Shown one piece after another: positions 15,901 to 21,810 of a stretch of 21,810 nucleotides of DNA (position 1 is the first letter of the stretch; each line of letters opens with the position of its first letter). The position numbers were made by a program, and so were the translations under genes. The DNA is from a virus: the IMG/VR virus record IMGVR_UViG_3300035184_001680, positions 1 through 21,810 of that record; one strand, given 5' to 3'. The notes beneath the pieces were generated by a model. It searched no databases. It was not told the DNA's origin and saw only the letters and a list, made by a program, of their open reading frames with translations.

Positions 15901-18290
15901 ATAATGCAGCTAATATCCCTTGGAATAGTGCCCAGCAACCCTTTACAGGTTCATCAACATCTACAGTATTTATATCAAATTATGATACTGAAATAGAAAG
16001 ACAAAGAGATGCCTTTGCAGTTGCACCTCAAAAACCTAACTCCCTTCCTTTAATAGGTAGTGGTAGTTTAAGTTTAGTAGGAACAACTTGGACAGGTTCT
16101 TATAGTGATCATGGTGATTGGTTTCCATCCCTATTATTATTTAATAGAAGAAATTATGATACTTTAACAGGGGATTTAATAAATAATACTGAAACTTTCA
16201 CTCAATTTCCCCAATTTCAATTTACTATAGATGGGTTTACTGGAACTCCATACCTCCCACCTGTAATATTTAAACAATCTAATAATGATATAAGTGGATT
16301 ACTATCATATAATTCAGGTACATTTACTATCCCCTTCGAAAATGATGCAATAGCATATTCATATGTTCCTGCTACAAGTACCTTTCTTAGTGGATCTCCA
16401 TTTACATCTACTCCTCCTGGAATGTTTATACCTAATTTAGCATCTAACCAATACATATCCTTTGATCCTCAACTTCCACTTCAATCGGATTTTTATAATA
16501 CCCCATTTAATCCTTTAATTAATAATGCAACAGAAAGTGTTAAAAATACATATGTCCAAGTAGTAGAATATGATAATGGCCCTATACCTTCTAACTTTGA
16601 CCCTATAGTTAGTAGAACAGCTTTAAAAGCAAGAATACCTGATAGTTTTTACACTCAAAAAGCATCTATTCTTCCAAGATATTTAGGAAGTACCTTACAA
16701 AGTGCAAATTATAATACTTATACTTTACCTGGAAATATTACATTTTTAAATGCTTTCTTTACCGGTAGTACTATTACAGGATCTACGTGGGATGGTGATG
16801 TAAGTTTCGGAAAAACATCAGTAATTGATGTAAACCCAATATACATGGCCCATTTTAAAAATTCAAAAGAAAATTATGAATTGTTTGGTTCCTATACTTT
16901 TAGAATTGATTCTTTAATTGAAGTTCCTCTAGAAGATGTAACTGGGGGGAAAGCTCCAATAACCCCTATGGTTCTAAAAGTTGATGGGAGTAATGCAAAC
17001 TTAGCAGAAGTTAGAAGTTCATTTGAAGTTAATAGAAGTGCTAGTATTGCTTATAACTCTTCTAAATTTAGAGGGGTTAAGTACTCATCCTTAAAGGTAG
17101 GAAGTGGTAAAATATTTCAAGGAGCGATGGAATATCAAACTATATTTACAACACAACCTAACCCAACATCCTTTATCAACACCGCTAGTTTTATTACTTC
17201 TAGTTGGGTTGATTTTCGATTTGCTATATCAGAATCTTCGTCAACTACTACAGCAAACTCTAATGTTTTATTATTACCAGAATCTAATGTTACACCCAGT
17301 GGTACCTCATCATCACTAGGCGAAGTATTTTCAATATCAAGTTCAGGAGCATGGTTATCCACAGGTAGTAATGCATTATATTTTAGAGGGGGTTATACCC
17401 GTACTATACAAAACATGATGCCAAATGAAGATGCCGCTGAAGGTAGTACTGCTATAGAAGCAGGTTCTGGAAGATTTTATGGGAGTAGTTTAGCTATGAT
17501 TCACAATTATAACAAATATAGTGAAAACAAAATAGTAGCAACTGGGTCTTTATATTCATATGTGCAATCAACTAATAGCGGAATATCAAAACCAGGAACA
17601 CCCTCAGCATCATTCTTCCAGTTTGATAATGAAGAAATTTATTCATATCTTGAATTTTCGGGTTCAAATGATGGTGCCTTACCATCTTCATCAAATTTAC
17701 TCCCTTATGAAGATTTTAACCAACAATTTTTAGTAGAAGTTGGTGATGAAGTTAGAGTAACATATAATATTGCAGTTGTCCCTTCGGGTACAGTAGGAAG
17801 AACAACAACAACCCCAAGTGTTGGGAATCCTACATTCCACACTGAAACATTTACTGTTGTAAGTGCCGAAGGTAATACAGATTATGAAAACGAAATATAT
17901 CCATTCGAAATGTCTGCTTCCATATTTACAACCCAAATTTCAGAATCTGGTGGGGGTAATATTATCGTAAATACACCAATAACTGAATCTCAATATAATT
18001 ATGATAAATTAATAGTTTACCCAGACCCTTCAACTGTACAACCACCAATAATTGATGGTGATATTTTTAATTTTACAATTAGAAGAAGAATAAATGCTGA
18101 TGATAGAGTTGTTGTATACCAATCCCCACCCTCAGGTTCAAAGGGTGTAGAAACTATATCTGGAGATGGTTATATCATTCCAGATGATTTTTCATCACAA
18201 CAAAAACGAAATGCGTTAACTTTAATTAATCAATTAACAGCTAAAAATGCTTTTCGTGCATCAGAAGACCCCCCAAGTTTAAAAGAATAA
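9996..18290 (+). CDS. Giant modular baseplate/tail protein with gp7-like conserved blocks, LamG-like domain and internal duplication, 2764 aa
   Basis: The largest gene in the window, probably a peripheral baseplate wedge or tail-fibre-like virion protein. T4 gp7 is only about 1030 residues, so this is at most a greatly extended counterpart. Visible blocks: a Pro/Lys-rich start; FINFSSAKERLNNFIEK near residue 360; a helical block at about 632-675 (LYHNMAYLTKKKGSISGLRQ, then IWGIPNTILRINEFGGK); and a LamG/concanavalin-like beta domain at about 728-950 (GVALRFKAPKG, GGWWSVLLQRD, GSFQEFRYYSND). A second conserved block lies at about 1150-1190 (WDYIRLIKYFDNSLFKAI, SFVPARTSVTTGVIIK). A variable Ser/Thr/Gly/Asn-rich region (about 1200-2250) follows, holding two repeats. 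A beta-rich end begins near 2262 (DVNPIYMAHFKNSKENYELF). The gp7-like blocks are recalled from large phage structural proteins; order after gp6 supports that reading. TGS/SGS tripeptides are frequent throughout. The leader is A-rich with no Shine-Dalgarno. Confidence 0.85.
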   Translation: MAEKPKNPRDKKLPPSKFVDAQKGNNQPVFIEANRNFLSDVNIPVSASVVSVSPRDIVSDSFITLEDTAIIPNSGLSSSFLPNENLVEFYAYDTQKNIISRNYNFLNWGITKNTTNTEVPTTFTDNQGIQILESDTSPIPTDFIELNPATDLYNLGFDAGETYALYNFINYELGSSVEDTYYISEISGDRTEIKLRSNTISDRDIRSTYKKFRQKFNSQKYFDEFYLGLFDNRYEICTNILLERDGKGESLLIKLYNELDPSILAESQVYLITKVGETVSYKVEFEEDYQSFVDNATYIKGPNINIPLQDLVNNSTTLKSQNNLLDSNSSESVNAVLNILNQTGVTITPDYSYNTFDQFINFSSAKERLNNFIEKVTELQSYESDISTIENVTGSNPGVVAISSSLASLTTKVSNLIENFDGYENYLYYKSSSYAYPKTGSAYPYTLLPTTDQAVIDWIGSDVEGSQYYGGYVLSASLYDENNQNWLYYTIPEFIKENSSNDEYITFSNMVGQSFDEVWLYTKALSERYNTTNDPDKGLPLDLAADAIKGLGFETFGNNYDNQDNFIGLAGEDNGTYVPPTGSELITKYVAINNGQIINYWSVGYSWEDYVEQFIEAGFPYAIDKVSKEIYKRLYHNMAYLTKKKGSISGLRQLINIWGIPNTILRINEFGGKNRDNTDDYDLWQNRYSYAYTPISAGYHLASSSIKVPWMPLERNYIAETENIVPDGVALRFKAPKGAPISTFGGSFYSQSIAVKKSNGTANSQMDWGISLFYEDQPSGSYSGSSFSDYYNYGKLRFYMSASTADGGVQISNDIYLPFFDGGWWSVLLQRDQHIGYTDNTVPTTYTLFAANKQSNGWDGNSIGFTGSVSMNSTTKLSINKSWNDFGVTEVDGVYIGGYISGSNIMSEVSNDFGKIFSGSFQEFRYYSNDIPRTVFNDFVMNPESIEGNNITGSESSFDIVNFRAPLGNELENIFSGSSTTFTDQISSSHPAITGSATVVITGSFRNPADSTITSSYNFIGYNDSKDKIYSKPNTEVYFLDQPSIGIRNRVSKKIKVEDGSVYGKVLSQYKSIDQDYLISQSYTEDITSLEVGFSPQDEVNDDIIASFGYGVISSVIADPRFFYDSQEVYYPKLRQISEEYFKKYTEGSVWDYIRLIKYFDNSLFKAIKSFVPARTSVTTGVIIKQNMLERNRRPSVLINPNTIIAYTPETGSVVGGQSTETGFNSAISYRDLELTGSINIGTLSGLHGNVPPNLRGEVSASGAGFNIIPITQSWTGSYDTVLGLIPFTDSSSYEFYNGEYSGSTIVVTTQSLLNNPFALAPVLDTNYTVNVTSSEGKFSETLNSTINTYPSFSFNLQAFSYGSLSSDPAGKTTFQGDFDSWGTGNTVGDSTGSIFIAQDDPNSGTNWQSRFYIIGLILPQRMRLKNSGVVSTNNAGNHLGINYTPGFSGGYSANQPDFSLANLITLPSSPTSGSGLIGLETGDYIPNDIGPYFKLDITGSMNSFYADPNNTPVVPTTESVYDEKNYPITEWQNNQLPTPGASLIATVSPPGPNTGTKYYSDSFPSTLNSNLRSVQWKRKASLGLIDIEDTDELIYANNFDFAASDLQSPSSFRFTLVNSTNNDKNTTLNLNMTEMQSYNVQNGLGDPWSTVTLPLSLFAPSGSTFDSYKYDTVQIQYDIRSNSIATPTTESIYDEDNYPTTEWLNNQLPSGANIAATTSPPGPNTGTKYYRDSFASTLNTNIRSVQWKRNPSEGTILLDQSDELIYANNFNFAANDIQNGSYFKFALVNSTNGEIYATPTLDMSNMQTYNVQPGLGTSWSTVTLPFNLFAASGSIAGDFYYDTFQIQYNILSASRQGQTVNLDTLRIQFNGGAPPDQTFNLDTLRIQFNGGGVPPTDFPDGVGFDTDDNFGGLDTNEIISRVIGPNTTITRTPGQTGTTNGEGLVKYLIGSPQNNNARPIRLYDKATNNAANIPWNSAQQPFTGSSTSTVFISNYDTEIERQRDAFAVAPQKPNSLPLIGSGSLSLVGTTWTGSYSDHGDWFPSLLLFNRRNYDTLTGDLINNTETFTQFPQFQFTIDGFTGTPYLPPVIFKQSNNDISGLLSYNSGTFTIPFENDAIAYSYVPATSTFLSGSPFTSTPPGMFIPNLASNQYISFDPQLPLQSDFYNTPFNPLINNATESVKNTYVQVVEYDNGPIPSNFDPIVSRTALKARIPDSFYTQKASILPRYLGSTLQSANYNTYTLPGNITFLNAFFTGSTITGSTWDGDVSFGKTSVIDVNPIYMAHFKNSKENYELFGSYTFRIDSLIEVPLEDVTGGKAPITPMVLKVDGSNANLAEVRSSFEVNRSASIAYNSSKFRGVKYSSLKVGSGKIFQGAMEYQTIFTTQPNPTSFINTASFITSSWVDFRFAISESSSTTTANSNVLLLPESNVTPSGTSSSLGEVFSISSSGAWLSTGSNALYFRGGYTRTIQNMMPNEDAAEGSTAIEAGSGRFYGSSLAMIHNYNKYSENKIVATGSLYSYVQSTNSGISKPGTPSASFFQFDNEEIYSYLEFSGSNDGALPSSSNLLPYEDFNQQFLVEVGDEVRVTYNIAVVPSGTVGRTTTTPSVGNPTFHTETFTVVSAEGNTDYENEIYPFEMSASIFTTQISESGGGNIIVNTPITESQYNYDKLIVYPDPSTVQPPIIDGDIFNFTIRRRINADDRVVVYQSPPSGSKGVETISGDGYIIPDDFSSQQKRNALTLINQLTAKNAFRASEDPPSLKE
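14541..15560 (+). repeat. Two-copy in-frame tandem duplication, 516-bp period, within the giant gene
   Basis: Unit 1 spans 14541-15056 (172 codons, residues 1516-1687) and unit 2 spans 15057-15560 (168 codons, residues 1688-1855). Both begin PTTES(V/I)YDE and end at (Q)IQY(D/N)I. By hand count about 65% of residues are identical. Identical runs include SPPGPNTGTKYY, RSVQWKR, DELIYANNF and WSTVTLP, and the matching DNA keeps long identical stretches. The units abut directly, with a one-residue gap and small end differences. The period is a multiple of three, so the frame is kept. The unit is beta-rich and probably one domain. Confidence 0.93.
15570..15670 (+). repeat. Short tandem repeat, 57-bp period (44-base copies, one mismatch)
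   Basis: Copies at 15570-15613 and 15627-15670 match at 43 of 44 bases and encode NLDTLRIQFNGG twice, separated by a short Pro-containing spacer (APPDQTF). The offset of 57 bases is 19 codons, preserving frame. It sits immediately after the second unit of the 516-bp duplication. The near identity points to a recent slippage or recombination event. Confidence 0.95.
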
Positions 18291-18320
18291 TATAGCTTGG
18301 AGTAAAAATAAAATTAACGT

Positions 18321-18336
18321 ATATTTATAATTAAAA
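18321..18336 (+). promoter_or_regulatory. Putative late promoter, copy 3
   Basis: Third copy of the 16-base element, with TATAAT at 18326-18331 and an ATTAACGT leader. It lies in the 57-base gap after the giant gene, 11 bases before the ATG at 18348. Distances from element end to start codon in the three copies are 5, 0 and 11 bases. This variable spacing argues for a transcription signal rather than a ribosome-binding signal. Confidence 0.65.
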
Positions 18337-18347
18337 TAGTATAACAA

Positions 18348-19031
18348 ATGGGATATTTAAATAATCAGGTAGTAACAGTAGATGCTATCTTAACAACAAA
18401 AGGAAGAGAGCTTTTAGCAAGAGGAGATGGTTCTTTTAACATACGAGCATTCGCATTGTCAGATGACGAAATAGATTATACTCTATATAATCCAACTAAC
18501 CCTTCAGGTTCTGCATATTATGGTGAAGCTATTCAAAACATGCCTTTACTAGAAGCATTCCCTGATGAAACTCAAATGATGAAATATAAGTTAGTAACTC
18601 TACCTAGGGATACGGCTAAAATGCCGGTTGTTACCGCTGGTGGTGTTTCTGTAGTTACTTTAAAACAAACAGGACAAACAACTATAACACCACAAACCCT
18701 AAATTATTTAGGAAATAATTCAGTACAAGAAACATCTGGATATTCATTTACTGTAAGTGATATAAGACAATTTGCAGCCACTAATGGGGTTGTAGGTCAA
18801 GGTATTACTACAACAGCCGCAACTGCTTTAAATTCAATCTCAACACAGACCAATGGTACTAATGTATCGAGGACAGTAATAGGTACATCATTATTATTAA
18901 CAGCAACCGGTGTTAACACTTTATATAGTAGTAAAGCAAATACTTCTACTATACTTTACAGTACATTACAAATTATAGGTTTAGATTCAGGAGCAAGAGT
19001 TCAAATCCCAATTCAAATTTCAAGAACATAA
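18348..19031 (+). CDS. Putative virion structural protein, 227 aa
   Basis: Resembles, from memory, a family of uncharacterised structural proteins in marine and Bacteroidota phages; the exact role is unknown. The conserved-looking N-terminal half includes NQVVTVDAILTTKGRELLAR (6-25), FALSDDEIDYTLYNP, SAYYGEAIQNMPLLEAFPDE and MKYKLVTLPRDTAKMPV. The second half is Thr/Ser/Asn-rich and beta-like (VIGTSLLLTATG, LQIIGLDSGARVQIPIQI). There is no signal peptide or catalytic motif. It heads the third presumed late unit, behind putative promoter copy 3, and is followed after 12 bases by a pair of paralogous virion-protein genes. Its separate promoter suggests it is needed at high dose; a tail-completion, neck or decoration role would fit, but this is inference. 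Confidence 0.83.
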   Translation: MGYLNNQVVTVDAILTTKGRELLARGDGSFNIRAFALSDDEIDYTLYNPTNPSGSAYYGEAIQNMPLLEAFPDETQMMKYKLVTLPRDTAKMPVVTAGGVSVVTLKQTGQTTITPQTLNYLGNNSVQETSGYSFTVSDIRQFAATNGVVGQGITTTAATALNSISTQTNGTNVSRTVIGTSLLLTATGVNTLYSSKANTSTILYSTLQIIGLDSGARVQIPIQISRT

Positions 19032-19043
19032 ACATAAAATAAT

Positions 19044-20159
19044 ATGGCAGCAACTCCAGAATTTACAGCAAATCAAAATCAACGTTTAGCCAACCAACGT
19101 GCGGCTTCAGTTGATACTAGCAATAATACTATATCAACATATGCTCCTCTTGAAGGTCAAGATTTACTAATTAGTACAGAAAATGTAACTAGCACAGTAT
19201 GGGAAGGTAACCAACCAACACTAACAGCATTTTTCACATCATCAGCTCAAGTGGGAAGCACTACAGGTCAATTCTATTGGAATTTGTATGCAACAGCCGC
19301 AACTACAGGATCAACACAATTTGCAATTGCATATTGTGATGCCGATGGTAGTGGTAGTCAACTATACAACCCCAATGTTCCTGTATTATCACCCACAAGA
19401 ACAAATTATGGACAGTATAGAAATTTAATATTAGGGGATGAGAATTCATCCTTTGTATTTGGAAATCAATCATCTTCTTATTTTTATGCATTACCAATTG
19501 AAAGATCAGGGTACAAGGAAGAATTACTACCTGGAGTTTGGTCATTAGCTTTATCAGGCTCTGCCCAAACCCTTCGTCTTACAGATGATAGTAAATTAGG
19601 AGGCCCAGCAGTATTTTCAGATGCTGGTAGGGTATACAATATAGTATCGGGATCAGCAGGAACTGTTTATACTGGAGTTAACACTAATGGTTGGACCCTA
19701 GCTTCAGGATCTTATGGTTGGTTCCTCCCAGATATTGCAACCCTACTTTTAAGTGGTGATGCTCTAGATGGATCATTCGCTAATGGGGGTATTGATTTAG
19801 ATATAGTAAGGGGTACCAACACTACAAATAATAATCCAAATTTATTATTTCAACAATTAAATAATGGTCCAGGAGCAACCCCAGGATTTACTTTAAACTC
19901 TCAAGAACAATTATCATCTGATTTTATCTTTTGTAGAGCTCGGAGTCAAAACTTTAATTACTCCACAAACCCTTCATTCATATCAGGATCAGACGGGGCT
20001 GTATTATTTGATACATTTATAAACGACCCTCAAGTATACATTACTACGGTGGGTTTATATAATGATGACCAAGAATTAGTAGCAGTAGCTAAATTATCAA
20101 GACCACTATTAAAAGATTTTACAAAAGAATTATTAGTTAGAATTAAACTAGACTTTTAA
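19044..20159 (+). CDS. Putative virion protein, member A of a paralogous pair, 371 aa
   Basis: The middle and C-terminal parts share an ordered set of motifs with the next gene product: PIERSGYKEELLPGVWSLAL (151-170), LRLTDD (177-182), a short hydrophobic strand block (GWFLPDIATLLLSG), FNYSTNP (304-310) and YITTVGLYNDDQELVAVAKL (332-351), followed by SRPL. The N-terminal 130 residues are beta-rich and specific to this copy (STENVTSTVWEGNQPTLTAF, LSPTRTNYGQYRNLILGDEN). The shared end pattern (VGLYN, LVAVAKLS) is, as I recall, widespread in uncharacterised phage structural proteins. It probably assembles in the tail or baseplate periphery. It lies 12 bases after the preceding gene and 3 bases before its paralogue. 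Confidence 0.83.
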   Translation: MAATPEFTANQNQRLANQRAASVDTSNNTISTYAPLEGQDLLISTENVTSTVWEGNQPTLTAFFTSSAQVGSTTGQFYWNLYATAATTGSTQFAIAYCDADGSGSQLYNPNVPVLSPTRTNYGQYRNLILGDENSSFVFGNQSSSYFYALPIERSGYKEELLPGVWSLALSGSAQTLRLTDDSKLGGPAVFSDAGRVYNIVSGSAGTVYTGVNTNGWTLASGSYGWFLPDIATLLLSGDALDGSFANGGIDLDIVRGTNTTNNNPNLLFQQLNNGPGATPGFTLNSQEQLSSDFIFCRARSQNFNYSTNPSFISGSDGAVLFDTFINDPQVYITTVGLYNDDQELVAVAKLSRPLLKDFTKELLVRIKLDF

Positions 20160-20162
20160 TGA

Positions 20163-21101
20163 ATGGGTGCATGGAAACAATTTACAACTAAAGACGTTAC
20201 AATAACTCCTTTTATAGCTGATAAGGGTTGGAATCTTACTGGGTCTTCAATGACTGGTTCCTCCTTAGGAGCTAACATATTTGTAGGGCAAAATGAACCA
20301 TACGATGCAACATCCCAAACAGGTTTTGTATATTCATCTTCAAGGAGTTCTATATATAATAGTGTTAAACAATTATATTATACAAACTATATATCCTCAA
20401 GTTTAGGGGATAATGTAACCACAGCTAGCATACGCCCTGGAGTTACAAGAGAAGATGATGTATTATTTGGTCCTATTCAATCCCCAATATATGATAACTA
20501 TTTACAATCTTCTTTACATCAGTTTAGATACTGGCCTACAGGTAGTGATGATTTAGTGTCAGTAATTGCAATCCCAACCAAACTCTTTGGAGAAAAGATT
20601 ATCCCCTACACTTTTGATCTTAAATATACAGGATCTAACTTTCCTACAGGCTTAAGTCTTACGGATGATGGAGATGGAAATATTATAAGTGGATCAGATA
20701 GTATGGTTGTAGGTCAAATATTCTACTCTCATGGTCTTGTTGTACTAACAACAGAAAGTTGTCAATTATTTGGAGTCGATGTGGAAAAATTTGGGGCACT
20801 ACCTCAAACTGAAATAAACTTTTCATCATCCTTAACAATTTACGAACAACAGTATAAGTGTACAATTTTAGAGAACGAATTTGGGGTTTCAACCAACCCC
20901 TCACTATTAACATCATCAATAGAAGGATCAGCTAATTTAGAATACTATCCTTTTGCAACCGCTTCATTTTTTGAACCTTATATTACTTGTGTAGGTTTAT
21001 ATAATGAGGCCCAACAACTAGTAGCTGTTGGAAAGTTATCTTTTCCATTACCTGTGTCCCAATTTACGGATACAACAGTTATTGTAAATTATGATATATG
21101 A
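20163..21101 (+). CDS. Putative virion protein, member B of the paralogous pair, 312 aa
   Basis: Paralogue of the preceding gene product. Matching blocks in the same order are IAIPTKLFGEKIIPYTFDL (135-153), LSLTDDGDGNI (164-174), VGQIFYSHGLVVLT (183-196), STNPSLL (243-249) and YITCVGLYNEAQQLVAVGKL (273-292), then SFPL. The N-terminus (GAWKQFTTKDVTITPF, SSIYNSVKQLYYTNYI) differs from member A and may be the variable, position-specific part. The start at 20163 follows the previous stop closely. An overlapping out-of-frame ATG at 20159 is not used. The stop overlaps the nuclease gene start (ATGA). A structural role is inferred; the two proteins may form a hetero-oligomer or occupy related sites in the virion. 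Confidence 0.83.
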   Translation: MGAWKQFTTKDVTITPFIADKGWNLTGSSMTGSSLGANIFVGQNEPYDATSQTGFVYSSSRSSIYNSVKQLYYTNYISSSLGDNVTTASIRPGVTREDDVLFGPIQSPIYDNYLQSSLHQFRYWPTGSDDLVSVIAIPTKLFGEKIIPYTFDLKYTGSNFPTGLSLTDDGDGNIISGSDSMVVGQIFYSHGLVVLTTESCQLFGVDVEKFGALPQTEINFSSSLTIYEQQYKCTILENEFGVSTNPSLLTSSIEGSANLEYYPFATASFFEPYITCVGLYNEAQQLVAVGKLSFPLPVSQFTDTTVIVNYDI

Positions 21102-21556
21102 TAAATTGGATCTATGAAAATAAAGAATTTGATACTATTAAAAATGATAGTTTTGGGTTCGTGTATAAAATAACCCATACCCCTTCCGGTAAAGTTTATA
21201 TTGGTCGAAAAAATTTCTTTACAAAAAGAAATAAAAGATTAGGTAAAAAAGAATTAGAAATAGTAAGAGAAGAAAGGAAATTAAAGAAAATGAGAGGAAA
21301 AACTCCTACTAAGAAATTAATAGTAGCTGAATCTGATTGGAAATTATATTGGGGTTCTAACCCCTCCCTTAATAAATTTGTAAAAGAAGAAGGTAAAGAA
21401 AAATTTACAAGAGAAATACTTGAATTTGCCTTTAATAAAAAACATCTAACATATTTAGAAACTAAATATTTATTTAAACTAGACGTTTTAGAAAATCCAA
21501 AACTATATTGGAATGATAACATACTAGCAAAGTTTTTTACTAAAGATTTTATTTAA
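21098..21556 (+). CDS. GIY-YIG family endonuclease, Seg-like, 152 aa
   Basis: Putative DNA endonuclease. The signature is present in modified form: GFVYKI at 20-25 (in place of GIY), YIGRKNF at 34-40 with the usual catalytic arginine in the vicinity (Arg37), and a candidate metal-binding glutamate in TYLETKYL (Glu121). The middle (41-73) is very basic, as expected for DNA binding (TKRNKRLGKKELE, KLKKMRGKTPTKK). WKLYWGSNPSLNKFVKEEG (81-99) resembles the SegE-type subgroup as I recall it. No separate DNA-binding domain follows, so it is a minimal catalytic domain. It overlaps the structural gene by four bases and precedes primase, i.e. it sits at a module boundary, where free-standing homing endonucleases of T4-like phages are often found. 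A repair or host-DNA degradation role is the alternative. Confidence 0.78.
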   Translation: MINWIYENKEFDTIKNDSFGFVYKITHTPSGKVYIGRKNFFTKRNKRLGKKELEIVREERKLKKMRGKTPTKKLIVAESDWKLYWGSNPSLNKFVKEEGKEKFTREILEFAFNKKHLTYLETKYLFKLDVLENPKLYWNDNILAKFFTKDFI

Positions 21557-21569
21557 GCGTTGATACGCT
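21556..21569 (+). other. Short hairpin between nuclease and primase genes
   Basis: A perfect 5-bp stem (AGCGT / ACGCT) with a TGAT loop begins at the last base of the nuclease stop codon. It is followed by A residues, not a T tract, so it is not a standard terminator on the + strand. It could be an RNA-processing or pausing structure, or chance. The remaining bases up to the primase ATG show no clear promoter. Confidence 0.3.
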
Positions 21570-21594
21570 AAAAACCTTTCATATATTACTATAT

Positions 21595-21810
21595 ATGGTA
21601 AATGAACTATTAGTAAATCTAGTAAATTCTGTTATAGGCTCTGGTAAGAGGACAGCTAGGGGTAACCAAGCCCATTCTTGTCCTTACTGTAAACACCATA
21701 AACCCAAATTAGAAATTAATTTTTCTGAAAATAAAAAAGGTTATAATCCTTGGCATTGTTGGGTTTGTAATAAAAAAGGAACTCGCCTTACATCCCTATT
21801 TAAACAAGTA
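21595..21810 (+). CDS. 61: DNA primase, T4 gp61-like, N-terminal zinc-binding part (cut by window edge)
   Basis: The first 72 codons of an open frame running past the right edge. Four cysteines form two CxxC knuckles, Cys29/Cys32 in SCPYCKHHK and Cys55/Cys58 in WHCWVCNKKG. They are separated by a 22-residue segment containing NFSENKKGYNPW, and the second is followed by TRLTSLFKQ. This matches the zinc-ribbon layout at the start of T4 primase gp61 (CPVCGDSK, then IHCYNCN and a hydrophobic helix). The domain would recognise the template site for RNA primer synthesis at the replication fork. The catalytic TOPRIM part lies outside the window, so a zinc-binding primase-helicase or another CHC2-type protein cannot be excluded. 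The ATG at 21595 is the first in frame, 38 bases after the nuclease stop. It marks the return from late structural genes to replication genes. Confidence 0.8.
   Translation, partial: MVNELLVNLVNSVIGSGKRTARGNQAHSCPYCKHHKPKLEINFSENKKGYNPWHCWVCNKKGTRLTSLFKQV

Noticed and set aside
21196-21522. A 108-codon antisense frame opposite the GIY-YIG gene
   Set aside because: It lies wholly within the nuclease gene, whose catalytic motifs are clear on the + strand. The antisense product has only the skewed composition expected of a shadow.
21556-21575. Hairpin after the nuclease stop considered as a Rho-independent terminator
   Set aside because: The stem is only 5 bp and is followed by A residues rather than a T run on the transcribed strand. 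Listed only as a low-confidence hairpin.
1-21810. tRNA genes, integrase or attachment sites, insertion sequences and CRISPR arrays
   Set aside because: None was seen. Gaps between genes are at most about 65 bases, and the only repeats are the two coding duplications and the three promoter-like elements.

Overview
The window is a compact, AT-rich, one-directional stretch of a tailed-phage genome. It is most likely a T4-related (contractile-tail, myovirus-type) lytic phage. The anchors are recognisable T4-type proteins: a late sigma factor like gp55, a baseplate spike like gp5, baseplate wedge proteins gp25 and gp6, and, cut by the right edge, the zinc-ribbon start of a gp61-type primase. All 18 genes lie on the + strand. 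They overlap by 1-8 bases or are separated by at most about 65 bases. I see no tRNA, integrase, insertion sequence or CRISPR array, and no gene-free stretch above 65 bases. The host is probably a member of the Bacteroidota. This is inferred from the near absence of Shine-Dalgarno sequences, the A-rich leaders directly before start codons, the low GC content, and the resemblance (from memory) of several structural proteins to families seen in phages of that phylum.

Layout. (1) 10-1889: a small non-structural block with an HD-domain phosphohydrolase, a single-pass membrane protein and the late sigma factor. (2) 1923-5276: a small helical protein, the gp5-like spike and a 595-residue structural protein. 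(3) 5341-18290: a 120-residue protein with a helical N-terminal tag, gp25, gp6, a disordered 150-residue protein, a protein with a DNRLRE-like fold, a coiled-coil protein and a 2764-residue modular baseplate/tail protein. The giant protein carries gp7-like conserved blocks, a LamG-like domain and a recent-looking 516-bp internal tandem duplication. (4) 18348-21556: three virion-protein candidates, two of them paralogues, and a GIY-YIG nuclease. (5) 21595 to the edge: primase.

Regulation. A 16-base element, ATATTTATAATNAAAA, identical at 15 positions, occurs just upstream of exactly three genes (1923, 5341, 18348). It divides the structural genes into three presumed late transcription units. 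The sigma-factor gene lies immediately upstream of the first copy. In one case the element touches the start codon, so if it is a promoter the mRNA would be leaderless or nearly so. This possible link between a phage sigma factor, its own element and leaderless late mRNAs in a host without Shine-Dalgarno initiation is the most interesting regulatory signal here.

I did not find a clearly new defence or mobile system. The novelty lies in the promoter element, the evolving giant protein, the paralogous pair downstream of it, and the DNRLRE-like fold in a baseplate gene cluster.
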